Positions 16,204 through 24,930 are shown, numbered from the stretch's first letter. The stretch: 64,000 bases of DNA from Sphingobacterium prati (GCF_013167215.1 NZ_JABJWY010000035.1:155753-219752); one strand, 5' to 3'. Made by a program: numbers and translations. The notes: generated from the sequence alone by a model not told the origin.

Positions 16204-16830
16204 CTATTTTCTTTCAGTGATACGATAGGTGCAGCGAGCACCATGTTCGATAATATATTCTATTCTCTTGATTGTGTAGGATGGCCCGATAAGTTGTTGA
16301 AAATTGTGAAGCTCAGAACGGCAAAAACCTTGGCATTCTGTCGCCGCAGCACATATAGGGCAATGATTCTCAATGAAGAGATAAGATTCAGCCTCTTTTT
16401 TCCATTCGGCCATATATCCTTCTTCTGTTCGCTTCGTCGCCATAATATCAAGTTTATTCTCTAGTGTTTCAATACCAGCTAACGCATTTGTATATTTCCG
16501 ATATACTTTTGACTCTCGATCAGTAATCAATAAATCCAATGCATTCTCCCCAAGCAACTGTTTAATGGATTGAAGCAGCTGGACGGTAATGTCTGCGTGA
16601 CTATCAGGAAACTTCGAGAGTCCCACTGCCGAAAGGCAATAGTAGGTTGACGGCCTACCGATACCTTCACTTCTTGCATAGGATTCGATAAGCCCTTGGT
16701 CGGCAAGATTGAGCAGGTGTTTGCGAGCCCCCTCTTTCGTGATGCCCAACTCCATAGCAATATGTGCGGCAGTAACTTCACCCCGCATTTTTAATAACAT
16801 CAATATTCTATCTGCGGCTGATTTTTGCAT
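16204..16830 (-). CDS. DeoR/SufR-like transcriptional regulator with C-terminal cysteine cluster (probable Fe-S sensor)
   Basis: A 208-residue regulator. The N-terminal winged helix spans about residues 5-65 (TAAHIAMELGITKEGARKHL, with GRPSTYY in the wing). The C-terminal part holds Cys157, Cys160, Cys166 and Cys170 in HCPICAAATECQGFCRSEL, plus Cys200 near the end. This arrangement is typical of metal/Fe-S-binding DeoR-type regulators related to SufR, though the spacing is not the classic SufR one. The start is set at ATG 16830 (MQKSAAD): longer frames begin at 16875, upstream of the expected transcription start of the promoter at 16865-16872. It is divergent from the sodA operon across a long palindrome, so it probably senses oxidative stress or iron state and controls sodA and itself. 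Confidence 0.75.
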   Translation of the reverse strand: MQKSAADRILMLLKMRGEVTAAHIAMELGITKEGARKHLLNLADQGLIESYARSEGIGRPSTYYCLSAVGLSKFPDSHADITVQLLQSIKQLLGENALDLLITDRESKVYRKYTNALAGIETLENKLDIMATKRTEEGYMAEWKKEAESYLFIENHCPICAAATECQGFCRSELHNFQQLIGPSYTIKRIEYIIEHGARCTYRITERK

Positions 16831-16864
16831 TTGACAATAAAAAAGTTGGTTTAATCTTTCTAAG

Positions 16865-16896
16865 CAAAGATACAACTTTTTCTACATGTTGTTGTA
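16865..16896 (-). promoter_or_regulatory. Promoter of the SufR-like regulator with a half-palindrome
   Basis: TATCTTTG on the minus strand (plus 16865-16872) is an exact -7 element, about 35 bp before the ATG. TACAAC (16871-16876) and GTTGTA (16891-16896) form an inverted pair over this promoter. They repeat the AACAAC/GTTGTT core of the big palindrome at 16940-16979, which suggests autoregulation. Confidence 0.5.
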
Positions 16897-16939
16897 ATGA
16901 CCATCTTTTAAACTATCTCCAATAAAAATTGATGCTTAT

Positions 16940-16979
16940 GACTTTAATAAAACAACTTAATAGTTGTTTTATTAAAGTC
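16940..16979. repeat. Perfect 18-bp-arm palindrome, candidate operator for sodA and the SufR-like regulator
   Basis: The left arm GACTTTAATAAAACAACT (16940-16957) and the right arm AGTTGTTTTATTAAAGTC (16962-16979) are exact reverse complements around TAAT. The 40-bp dyad ends 46 bp before sodA, and its right arm covers the sodA -33 element. No T-run or upstream rightward gene makes it a terminator. A dimeric or tetrameric regulator bound here would block sodA transcription. Confidence 0.7.
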
Positions 16980-16994
16980 TATTATTTAGCTTTG
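16964..16994 (+). promoter_or_regulatory. Promoter of the sodA operon
   Basis: TAGCTTTG at 16987-16994 is an exact TAnnTTTG -7 element, and TTG at 16964-16966, inside the right arm of the palindrome, is at the -33 distance (20-bp spacer). Transcription would start near 17000, about 25 nt before the sodA ATG. Confidence 0.6.
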
Positions 16995-17025
16995 ACTTAT
17001 TATAAAAAACAATAAAACTAATAAC

Positions 17026-17652
17026 ATGAGCAAATTTCAATTACCAGATTTATCATATGCCTATGGGGCACTTGAACCTTATTTTGATCAGGAGACAATG
17101 ACAATCCATCACCAAAAACATCATCAGGCCTATGTAGATAATTTAAATAAAGCTGTAGTCGGTACAGATGCTGAAGGTGTTGAATTGCAAGCTATCCTAG
17201 CGCAAGTGAGTCAATATAGTCCTGCTATTCGCAACAATGCAGGCGGGCACTACAATCATTCCTTGTTTTGGCAAATTTTATCTGCAACGCCGAAAACAGA
17301 GCCTACCGGAAAGTTGGCCAAAGAAGTAGTTGCAACTTTTGGTTCTTTAGACGAGTTGAAAACGAGAATAAAAAACGCGGGACTTGGACAATTCGGCTCT
17401 GGATGGGCCTGGCTTTATATCAAGTACAATGGTACTTTGGATGTCGTAGCGACACCCAATCAGGATAATCCATTGATGGAAACCCAATTGACAAGTAGGG
17501 GAGTGCCAATCTTGGGTGTTGATGTATGGGAGCATGCCTACTATTTGAAATATCAGAATAAAAGAGCAGACTATTTGGATGCGTTTTGGTCTGTCTTAGA
17601 TTGGTCTGCCGTCGAAAAGCAGTACGAAGAGGTGATCGATAAATTGATTTAA
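17026..17652 (+). CDS. sodA: Superoxide dismutase, Mn type
   Basis: A 208-residue Fe/Mn-family superoxide dismutase converting superoxide to oxygen and hydrogen peroxide. The metal ligands are His28 (IHHQKHH), His78 (GGHYNHSLFW), Asp166 and His170 (DVWEHAYYLKYQN). The outer-sphere glutamine is in NQDNPLM (Gln146) and Gly74 replaces the FeSOD-type Gln region, which is the MnSOD arrangement; cambialistic use of iron remains possible. There is no signal peptide, so it is cytoplasmic. It is the first of three same-direction genes (gaps 46 and 6 bp) and is divergent from a probable Fe-S-sensing regulator. That suits de-repression under oxidative stress or iron shortage. Confidence 0.92.
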   Translation: MSKFQLPDLSYAYGALEPYFDQETMTIHHQKHHQAYVDNLNKAVVGTDAEGVELQAILAQVSQYSPAIRNNAGGHYNHSLFWQILSATPKTEPTGKLAKEVVATFGSLDELKTRIKNAGLGQFGSGWAWLYIKYNGTLDVVATPNQDNPLMETQLTSRGVPILGVDVWEHAYYLKYQNKRADYLDAFWSVLDWSAVEKQYEEVIDKLI

Positions 17653-17698
17653 ATACCTTGAACATTCAATCAAGCGGAGATAATAATTATAAAATAAC

Positions 17699-18190
17699 AT
17701 GTTTGTAAATAAGGTTGAAAATTCGGGTATTTTGGCGCTCGATCTCATTGATTTCAAAACCACACTTGAAATTATAGAATTTGACATCAAGACACTATTT
17801 TATCAAGAAATAATCGTCAAAGAAAAGGAATTTAAAGCGGCTCTTGCTGCATTGGAATTGAGACCCTTTATAGGCAAAGCCGTTGCTTTTACTTGTTCTG
17901 TTGATGCCATCATTCCCCCCTGGATCTATATGGCTTTAGCCGATAAATTCCATCCTAATGTGGCTTATTACGATTTTAAAAGTGTGGAAGCATTGGAATT
18001 GGAATTATGGACCCAAAATTTGAAGCGGGCAGATTTGTCTCCGTATAAGGATCAAAAAGTGGTTGTTAGGGCAAGGCCACATATGCCAGAATCACTTTAT
18101 ATGCTAGCTGCTGCACGCTTAATTCCGATTGTTACAACTTTGATGTACGGAGAGGTCGGAATGCCAAAAGTTATTTTTAAAAGAGCATAA
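17699..18190 (+). CDS. DUF2480 family protein
   Basis: A 163-residue protein I recognise as the Bacteroidota-restricted DUF2480 family, starting with MFVNKVENSGILALDLIDF and containing the IPPWIYMALADK segment in the middle. It has no signal peptide or membrane segment and no known activity. In this phylum the gene often sits near Fe-S or redox genes, and here it lies between sodA and a flavin reductase. A role in redox or metal-cofactor metabolism is inference from position only. Confidence 0.75.
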   Translation: MFVNKVENSGILALDLIDFKTTLEIIEFDIKTLFYQEIIVKEKEFKAALAALELRPFIGKAVAFTCSVDAIIPPWIYMALADKFHPNVAYYDFKSVEALELELWTQNLKRADLSPYKDQKVVVRARPHMPESLYMLAAARLIPIVTTLMYGEVGMPKVIFKRA

Positions 18191-18196
18191 GAAACA

Positions 18197-18769
18197 ATGA
18201 AAGCATTAATATTTAATGGCGCCTTGGAGCGTAGGCAAGAATCTACTTCCGGAGTATTATCTAATTATTTCGCTGAACAATTGAATCAGTTTGGTGTTGA
18301 GCATAGTGTTTTTAACCTTGCGGATAGTGGAATACCACTATTTGATACAAGCCTTAGCAGAATACCCAATAATGTAAAGATCATGAACAATCTCTTTCTG
18401 GAGGCAGACGTTCATTTTTGGTTATCTCCTTTATATCACGGAAGTGTACCAGGGGTAATGAAAAACTGTTTGGATTGGCTAGAGATAAGCGCAAAGAACA
18501 GTCCGGCATATCTCACCGATAAAAATATAGGACTGGTTTGTTGGGCGGATGGCGTACAGGCTCTGCAAGGGATCAATGCTATGGATGCCATAGCAAAATC
18601 ATTACGGGCATGGACTTTACCTTTTAGTGTACCTATTGTTAAAAGGGAACTATTTGAAAACACAGGCTCAAAGGAGATATCGTCGGATTATAAACGTAAA
18701 TTGGACCTGTTGATCAATATCGCAACCACACGAGCTGCAGTATTTGAGACAGTGGCGGGACGTTCCTGA
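18197..18769 (+). CDS. NADPH-dependent FMN reductase-like flavoprotein
   Basis: A 190-residue flavodoxin-fold protein. It begins with the phosphate-binding strand-loop LIFNGALERRQEST, and the second FMN loop is SPLYHGSVPGVMKNCLDWLE, the signature of the NADPH-dependent FMN reductase family (ArsH/chromate-reductase-like). It would reduce flavins, quinones or similar electron acceptors. It starts 6 bp after the DUF2480 gene and ends the sodA operon before a hairpin at 18821. With MnSOD upstream, a protective role against one-electron redox cycling is plausible. Confidence 0.8.
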   Translation: MKALIFNGALERRQESTSGVLSNYFAEQLNQFGVEHSVFNLADSGIPLFDTSLSRIPNNVKIMNNLFLEADVHFWLSPLYHGSVPGVMKNCLDWLEISAKNSPAYLTDKNIGLVCWADGVQALQGINAMDAIAKSLRAWTLPFSVPIVKRELFENTGSKEISSDYKRKLDLLINIATTRAAVFETVAGRS

Positions 18770-18820
18770 AAATAGTATTTTCCTAAAAATAGCTTAAAAA
18801 TTGTTGCTGAACCCTATAAT

Positions 18821-18855
18821 AAGCATCTCGATATTCATTGAGGTGCTTTATATGT
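18821..18855 (+). terminator. Probable terminator of the sodA operon
   Basis: A 9-bp stem (18821-18829 with 18840-18848, one G-U pair) around a 10-nt loop is followed by an imperfect T-rich tract. It lies 52 bp after the flavin reductase stop. Confidence 0.55.
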
Positions 18856-19004
18856 TTTCAAAATTGCTTAGTTTTGAGAATCTGTGTGTTGAAGTGTTCG
18901 TAGTATCCACTCAATTTTCCAGAATAGCACATCTATAGCGTTGCATCTCAAAAAAATGCAATAAACTGTTTTTATTATTTCATATTATATAAGGTATCTG
19001 ATTA

Positions 19005-20972
19005 ATGAGGTTACATTGTAGAGTTTTGTTAAAGTTAATTACATGTTGTATGCTGTATTTCACTATACAGCTTACAGAAGCCCAAAGTTTTCTGCCATTA
19101 AATGAGGATAAATATCGATCTGACGCGGAAAAGTTATTGCTATCGAGTTCGGAAGACAGTGTGAAAGCAATGCAGCATTTTTATCTGGCAGATTACTACC
19201 GCTTTCGTGATACTGTGAAATTCTGGGAAAATATACGGCAGGGGGAGCGATTAGCTAAGCCTTTTCGAAGCCTTCACGCAATGGGAGCGCTTTACAAAAG
19301 CTTCTACTATGGACAATTTTTAGACAATAAGCGAGCTGGGATTGAAGCTCAAAAGTGCGTAGATATTCTTGGAGATGCCAAACAGCCCTTTCAACAGGGA
19401 CTATTGGCCAAAGCTTGGTATAATCTGGGGCTAATTCGATTTCCGAAAAAAGGTTTTGCTGATTTACTGGATATACTCAATGGTAAATGTATGCCCTATG
19501 CCAAGGCACACGACCCTCTTATGGAAGGTGCAATAAATACCATGATCGGTATGGCCTTTATGTCATCCAATCAATTGGCAAAAGCAGATGAATACCATCA
19601 GATAGCGATCAAACAGCTGGAAAAACAACCAGAAAGTACAGCGCTACTGGTAGCCTATTTAAATGCCGTAAGCACCTATTGCTACCAAGTTAAATCAAAA
19701 GAGGCCCGACAATTGTTAGATAAGGTCAAGGCAATGTTGGGAGACAAGCCCAACTCTGCCCAACTCCCCAATTATTATTATAATGAAGCACTCTACTTTA
19801 CGACAAAGCAACAGACAGATGAAGCATTACGTATGTTGAATATTGGTTTGGAATGGTCGAAGAAAATGAACAATTGGAAATCCTACCAGATGATGCTGTT
19901 TAGAAAGTTTAATGTCTACTTGATGCAGAAAAAATATGCTGAAGCCAAATTGCCATTGGAGGAGATCATAAAAAATGGATTGTTGACACGCGATCTTTAC
20001 AACAGTAAAATTGTTTATAGCCAATTGGCCGCTGTGAATGAATTGATGGGGGATTACAAAGAGGCACTAAAGATGTCCAATGTGGCGAGTAAGCTCGCTG
20101 ATAGTATTCAGAAGGTCCAGCTTTTGGAGAAGATGAACGAAATGGAGGCTAAATACAAAAGCATAGAAAAAGAAAAATTGATTTTAAATCTACGTGCAGA
20201 AAAAGATCGCAATCAATTAAAGATCTTTCTTGTTTTAGGTATTGCTGTTTTACTTTTAATCATTGCTTTATTTGTCACCTTTTCTTATCGAAAACAACGG
20301 AAACTGAATGGACAGATCCAGATGAATCATGAGATTGCTTTAGAGAAATTGGCAAAGGAAAAGCAGTTACAAATTTCCGAGTCCATGCTCAAAGCTGAAG
20401 AGCAGGAACGGCAGCGTATCGCACAGGATCTGCACGATAGTATTGGCGGAATGTTGACAGGATTAAAGTTTAAGATCGCTGGAGAGCAGGTAGGTGAATT
20501 CGATTTGACGAAGGAATTACCGCACAAACTGAACGATATTTTGGGTGAAGTTCGACGGATATCGCATAATCTGATGCCCGAGTCATTACGGCAATTTGGT
20601 CTGATAGCAGCATTGGAGCAATTATGTCTTTCGATGAGAAATAATAAGGTTCAGATCCAATTTGAAAATTATGAGGACGACGTACGTCTGGACTTCCAAA
20701 AAGGGTTAGCAATATATCGGATCGTCCAGGAAGCGATCTCAAACGCATTGAAATATGCAGATGCCGACCTTATTATTGTTCAGGTAAGTAAATCACAGGG
20801 AATATTGCAGGTTTTGATAGAAGACAATGGAAAAGGGTTTGACTCTTCTGTGGCAAATTATGGAATGGGATTAAATAATATGGTCAACAGAATCAAATGG
20901 ATCAATGGATCTATTGATATGCAGAGCAAACTTGGGTCGGGTACTCAAATTGAAATAGGAGTAAGTGTTTAG
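19005..20972 (+). CDS. TPR-containing sensor histidine kinase (NarL/DesK-type, HisKA_3)
   Basis: A 655-residue membrane sensor. A signal peptide or first membrane segment (about residues 1-27) is followed by a periplasmic helical TPR domain (about 30-395) and one membrane helix (about 406-428). A coiled linker leads to the HisKA_3 dimerisation domain, with the phospho-acceptor His477 in QDLHDSIGGML, and a C-terminal HATPase (EAISNALKYA, EDNGKGFD, YGMGLNNM). It would phosphorylate the response regulator encoded 14 bp downstream. TPR-type sensor kinases of this layout are frequent in Bacteroidota. The signal and targets are unknown; the nearest other genes are the convergent cydAB. Confidence 0.9.
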   Translation: MRLHCRVLLKLITCCMLYFTIQLTEAQSFLPLNEDKYRSDAEKLLLSSSEDSVKAMQHFYLADYYRFRDTVKFWENIRQGERLAKPFRSLHAMGALYKSFYYGQFLDNKRAGIEAQKCVDILGDAKQPFQQGLLAKAWYNLGLIRFPKKGFADLLDILNGKCMPYAKAHDPLMEGAINTMIGMAFMSSNQLAKADEYHQIAIKQLEKQPESTALLVAYLNAVSTYCYQVKSKEARQLLDKVKAMLGDKPNSAQLPNYYYNEALYFTTKQQTDEALRMLNIGLEWSKKMNNWKSYQMMLFRKFNVYLMQKKYAEAKLPLEEIIKNGLLTRDLYNSKIVYSQLAAVNELMGDYKEALKMSNVASKLADSIQKVQLLEKMNEMEAKYKSIEKEKLILNLRAEKDRNQLKIFLVLGIAVLLLIIALFVTFSYRKQRKLNGQIQMNHEIALEKLAKEKQLQISESMLKAEEQERQRIAQDLHDSIGGMLTGLKFKIAGEQVGEFDLTKELPHKLNDILGEVRRISHNLMPESLRQFGLIAALEQLCLSMRNNKVQIQFENYEDDVRLDFQKGLAIYRIVQEAISNALKYADADLIIVQVSKSQGILQVLIEDNGKGFDSSVANYGMGLNNMVNRIKWINGSIDMQSKLGSGTQIEIGVSV

Positions 20973-20986
20973 TTAAAAACTAATGT

Positions 20987-21610
20987 ATGAAAATTATCGC
21001 CGTGTTGGACGATCATCCCTTATTATTGGAAGGGGTGACTTCTTTTCTCAATAACCAAATCGGGTATAAAGTGTATTCATTTTTGGAGGAAGTATCATTG
21101 ATCGAATTTTTGAATAAGACGAAAGTAGACTTGGTACTCATGGATATGCAACTTTTGAACACCAGCGGATTAGACGTCTGTCTACAGGTGAAGAAGCTGT
21201 TTCCCGTGGTTCCAGTTGTTGCATTGAGCAATTTAGCAGATCGTAATCTTATTTTTCAGTTTATGCGAAATGGCGGGAATGGTTATATACTAAAGGATGT
21301 TTCTAATGACGAATTCCTTCGTTGTGTACAACTTGGACTTGATGGAAAGAAAGCGCTTTGCGATAGAGCAAAGGATCTTTATGCCGGAGCTGTCCCTTCC
21401 ATGGAAGATCTTCCACGTTTAACACGAAGGGAAAAGGAGATTTTGACGATGGTTGCCGATGGCTATACCAGTAATCAGATTGCAGAGAAACTATTTTTAA
21501 GTCCCGTTACTATTGAAACACACCGACGCAATCTCCTGACCAAATTTAAAGTGAAAAATATGATCGAATTGGTACAACTTGCACTAACACATAAATTGTT
21601 GGGGCTCTAG
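20987..21610 (+). CDS. NarL/FixJ-family response regulator with LuxR DNA-binding domain
   Basis: A 207-residue two-domain regulator. The receiver domain (about 1-120) has acidic pocket residues in VLDDHPLL, phospho-acceptor Asp53 in VLMDMQLL, and a conserved Lys in YILKDVS. The C-terminal LuxR helix-turn-helix (about 140-203) reads LTRREKEILTMVADGYTSNQ followed by IAEKLFLSPVTIETHRRN. It is coupled to the sensor kinase upstream (14 bp gap) and would act as its output. Confidence 0.92.
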   Translation: MKIIAVLDDHPLLLEGVTSFLNNQIGYKVYSFLEEVSLIEFLNKTKVDLVLMDMQLLNTSGLDVCLQVKKLFPVVPVVALSNLADRNLIFQFMRNGGNGYILKDVSNDEFLRCVQLGLDGKKALCDRAKDLYAGAVPSMEDLPRLTRREKEILTMVADGYTSNQIAEKLFLSPVTIETHRRNLLTKFKVKNMIELVQLALTHKLLGL

Positions 21611-21628
21611 CTTGTCGGAGCCACTATG

Positions 21629-22705
21629 CTAATGCTCACCATAACCGACATCATCCAGTTTTCCTTTAAAGACCCTAAATTGAATAATAAAATAAGCAAC
21701 GACAAAAATTGCTGCAAAAATAAACCATCCCAAACCTACGGATAGGCCATATTCATGTGCTGCGGCATTCTGGATGGTAAGCGAGGGGTTTATGATATTG
21801 GTCGAAGGGAGTAAGGTTGGAAACATGGAAGCAACGGTCGTCGCAAAACTTCCAAGTATAAACAGCGATGAGAAGAGAAAACCAGTACCATCTTTTTTGA
21901 ATGTTCTAATCCAGAACTGCCCTAATAAGCCAATAGCTGCGAACAATGGAAAGATCCAAAGCCAATAATGATTTTGAAAATTATTCAAGGAGATTGGTTT
22001 TACATAATGCCACACATAAGCAGATAAAAGGACCAATGCAAGTAACACAAAATTCAGTTTAAATATGATATTTTTAAGACGTTGATTTAGCGTACTGGAT
22101 GTTTTTAATATAACCCATCCTGCACCATGAATAGTCAGCGTGACAACTGCTACTAAACCTAGTATTAATGTAAACCAGTCAATAATACCTTGATGTTCGG
22201 CCAAAGGATCAAAGGTGGGATTCCAGAGTGCTAGAAAAAAATAGTAAGGTTCTTGGGTGGATACTCCATTTTCAACCATACCGAGATTGACTCCGCGGAC
22301 CACATTGCCCAAAGCTGCTCCAAAAAAAAGCGCAAGAAGTAGGCTCGCCAGGCCGAAAGCTTTATCCCATAAGGCTTCCCAAAGCCTATGATGGACTTGT
22401 CCTCTTAATTCGAGGCTTATAGCTCTAAAGATCAGTAACCATAGTACCAACATTAAAGGAAGGTAGAAACCACTAAAAGATGAAGCATAAAGCGTTGGGA
22501 AAGCAAAAAATAATACACCGCCCGCTGCAATAAGCCAAACTTCATTTGCATCCCAAAATGGGCCTATAGCATTTGTTACAGCCTTCTTCTCTTGTTCAGT
22601 CTTTGCAAAGAATAAATGTATGATTCCCGCTCCAAAATCATAACCATCAAGGACAACGTAGATGCCCAACATGCAAGTTAATACAATAAACCAGAATATT
22701 TCCAT
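21629..22705 (-). CDS. cydB: Cytochrome bd ubiquinol oxidase subunit II
   Basis: A 358-residue integral membrane protein with about nine hydrophobic helices, the non-haem subunit of cytochrome bd oxidase. Family motifs are clear: VLDGYDFGAGI near the N-terminus, GPFWDANEVWLIAAGG, and FRAISLELRGQ. It follows cydA by 6 bp. Cytochrome bd gives high-affinity oxygen respiration and tolerance to nitric oxide and peroxide, which suits its position near the sodA operon. No cydX-like small subunit or cydDC genes are present here, which is usual in this phylum. Confidence 0.92.
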   Translation of the reverse strand: MEIFWFIVLTCMLGIYVVLDGYDFGAGIIHLFFAKTEQEKKAVTNAIGPFWDANEVWLIAAGGVLFFAFPTLYASSFSGFYLPLMLVLWLLIFRAISLELRGQVHHRLWEALWDKAFGLASLLLALFFGAALGNVVRGVNLGMVENGVSTQEPYYFFLALWNPTFDPLAEHQGIIDWFTLILGLVAVVTLTIHGAGWVILKTSSTLNQRLKNIIFKLNFVLLALVLLSAYVWHYVKPISLNNFQNHYWLWIFPLFAAIGLLGQFWIRTFKKDGTGFLFSSLFILGSFATTVASMFPTLLPSTNIINPSLTIQNAAAHEYGLSVGLGWFIFAAIFVVAYFIIQFRVFKGKLDDVGYGEH

Positions 22706-22711
22706 GACAAA

Positions 22712-24049
22712 TTAGTTTAAAGCAATATGAGACTCGGGGCCTTTTCGAATAATTTTTAGTACCAACATCAGGAACAGTAAGCCCAAAAGGATATATAGTC
22801 CGACAAATCCCAATAAGGTAAATAACGTATTACCAGAAGATACTGTGGGCGATACGCCATCTACCATACGCATCAGATTGTAGACCAACCAAGGTTGTCG
22901 TCCTAGTTCGGATGTATACCAGCCTGCCGTATTGGCGATATAAGGGAAAGGGATCATAAACATAATAATCCACAGCAACCATTTGGTTTGATACAATTTA
23001 TTTCGCCAAAGCAAGAAACTGCCCAATACCATTATTCCGATGAATATTGTACCTAGACCTACCATGATATGATAGCTATAATAAAGTCCGGGAACATTTG
23101 TGGGATGTAATGAGCCATCGAACTCGTTTAGCCCTTTTATTTCAGCATCCCAGCGTTGGTAAGTCAGGAAACTTAAGACATTTGGAACAGCAATTTTATT
23201 ATCAAGTTTTTTGTTTTCCATATCAGGTTGGCCGATCAGGATAATTTCGGATCCGCCCTTCTCTGTTTTAAAGATGCCTTCCATGGCTGCAAATGCAGCA
23301 GGTTGGTATTTAACCACATTTTTGGCAGCAAGATCGCCCGTAGGGAATGCAAGCATAACGGATGAGACGACGCCAAAGATAACACCACTTTTAACGAATA
23401 TCTTTCCAAATTTGCTATGTCTATCACTCAGGAGGTAGAAAGCTCCAATGGAGGCAACAAAAAAAGAACTTGTAACCAGAGATCCAGCTTGATTGTGGAG
23501 ATAAGAAGGCCATAACCATGGATTGCTAAACAATGAACTAAAGTTGTTCAGTACAAACTTCCCGTTTTCAAGAATTTCATAACCCACAGGGTGTTGCATC
23601 CAGGAATGTGTGGCAATGATCAGAAAGCCACTGGCCCAGGAACCAGTAAATACCATCAACCCTGCGAGAAAGTGAAGTTTGTGACCGAGTAATTTTTCTC
23701 CAAAGAGAAACATTCCCAAAAAAGAGGATTCTAGAAAAAATGAAAACATTCCTTCCATTGCCAAAGTCTGTCCAATAATTCCACCGGTCAGTTCAGAGAA
23801 TTTTGCCCAATTTGTGCCAAATTGAAACTCCATGGGAATGCCCGTCACCACACCCATTGTAAAATTGAGCGCAAAGATCTTCATCCAGAATTTTGAAGCA
23901 TTGTTGTAATCTTCATTGTGTGTCTGTAGAAATTTCCATTTGAAATAAACAATTATCAATGATAATCCCATGGTCAATTGTGGAAATAGATAGTGGAATG
24001 TGATAGTAAAGGCAAATTGAAGCCGATTATAAAGAATCATGTCTTCCAT
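22712..24049 (-). CDS. cydA: Cytochrome bd ubiquinol oxidase subunit I
   Basis: A 445-residue haem-bearing subunit that oxidises quinol and reduces oxygen to water. Visible landmarks are His19, the haem ligand in TFHYLFPQLTMG, the THSWMQHPVGYE segment with further ligands, and the GRQPW motif (ELGRQPWLVYNLM). The length of 445 and the short stretch between helices 6 and 7 indicate the short-Q-loop type. It is the first gene of a leftward cydAB operon. The region upstream (24050-24250) shows no clear FNR-type site to my eye, so its regulation is unknown. Confidence 0.93.
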   Translation of the reverse strand: MEDMILYNRLQFAFTITFHYLFPQLTMGLSLIIVYFKWKFLQTHNEDYNNASKFWMKIFALNFTMGVVTGIPMEFQFGTNWAKFSELTGGIIGQTLAMEGMFSFFLESSFLGMFLFGEKLLGHKLHFLAGLMVFTGSWASGFLIIATHSWMQHPVGYEILENGKFVLNNFSSLFSNPWLWPSYLHNQAGSLVTSSFFVASIGAFYLLSDRHSKFGKIFVKSGVIFGVVSSVMLAFPTGDLAAKNVVKYQPAAFAAMEGIFKTEKGGSEIILIGQPDMENKKLDNKIAVPNVLSFLTYQRWDAEIKGLNEFDGSLHPTNVPGLYYSYHIMVGLGTIFIGIMVLGSFLLWRNKLYQTKWLLWIIMFMIPFPYIANTAGWYTSELGRQPWLVYNLMRMVDGVSPTVSSGNTLFTLLGFVGLYILLGLLFLMLVLKIIRKGPESHIALN

Positions 24050-24930
24050 GGATCCGAAGTTTTGGTTAATGACATTTAAATATAACGTTTTTTTACTGTA
24101 ACTACTTTTCTAGGGGTTTTATTTTTTGATTGAATAGTATAGACGATTACTCATCGTTGTAATCCATCACCAGGTTAATCGCGAGAAAGATGATCACCCG
24201 GCCGGATAAAGTACCGATCTTTTTTGTCTTATTATTAGAGCATATTAGAAGATATTCTTTATTTTAATAAAATCTATAGATTTAGTAGATTATATTAAAA
24301 TTTCTTTTATATTTGTAAAGATGTCAAAAGATGCTAAGAATAAAAATGGGATCTTTTTACCATACATTTAATACAATTATGAAATATATCAACTTTGCAA
24401 AAATCGCTTTCCTTACTAATAGTACTATTAAATCTTTAATAACTATATCCCCATGTGAGAAAATGCGAATGTGTAATATAGGATAATTTCCCTTATCTTT
24501 TCTCAAATTGACTGCAGGGGAGGCGCTCGCCTCCCTAAATGTCTTTAATATAGAAACAAGTTTTTCGATTGGCGTTGGCACTTGTTCGTATTTACCATTA
24601 ACTCATTAGCTATGAAAAATTATAGGTTACTAAGGTATATTACACTGTTTTGCCTCCAGGATTTTGCTGTTATGGATAATATAACTATGTGCAGATCGAA
24701 TCGAAGTCCGTTATCAATGCCGCGTACATTATGATGAAAACCAAAAAAGTCGTACTCAAAGATGTAACAGTTCCACTTGGCTAAATTAGGAAGCCTAGTT
24801 TTTGACTCGAAAAAGCATGATCTCTGGCCGATTTCACATCGAGAAATTAACCCCAAATACGAATTTGAAACAGAATCCGAATTGTTAAAAATTGCTATAT
24901 TGTGCCACGATCCGATTAACTCATACAATT
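24050..24930. other. Long region without an intact gene between cydA and the sulfatase
   Basis: About 880 bp. It holds the unseen cydA promoter, a rightward TAnnTTTG-type element (TATATTTG at 24308-24315) that leads only into a 14-codon frame at 24321, and an 18-bp GC-rich palindrome (24518-24535, GGGAGGC/GCCTCCC arms) with no T-run. A decayed secreted-protein gene follows from 24612 (separate entry). The pattern suggests a gene or genes lost from in front of the sulfatase. Confidence 0.5.
24612..24930 (+). pseudogene. Possible decayed secreted-protein gene
   Basis: A start ATG at 24612 opens a signal-peptide-like sequence (MKNYRLLRYITLFCL) that continues in another frame as GFCCYG, then meets a TAA where a Gln would be expected. 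Coding-like stretches follow: YVQIESKSVINAAYIMMKTK, then, after a further frame break, SLVFDSKKHDLWPISHREIN. I do not recognise the family. The reading depends on assuming one frameshift and one nonsense change, so confidence is low. Confidence 0.3.

Noticed and set aside
16940..16979. The sodA palindrome as an intrinsic terminator
   Set aside because: It lies between two divergent genes, so no transcript should end there, and it is not followed by a T-run on either side.
21603..21622. GGCTC/GAGCC hairpin between the response regulator and cydB as a terminator
   Set aside because: Only a 5-bp stem with no T-run; too weak to support.
24518..24535. GC-rich palindrome as a terminator
   Set aside because: A GGGAGGC/GCCTCCC stem exists, but there is no T-run on either strand and no clear gene ends just before it.
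24620..24928. 102-codon minus-strand frame upstream of the sulfatase
   Set aside because: No recognisable motif; it is antisense to the signal-peptide-like plus-strand remnant, which reads more like protein.
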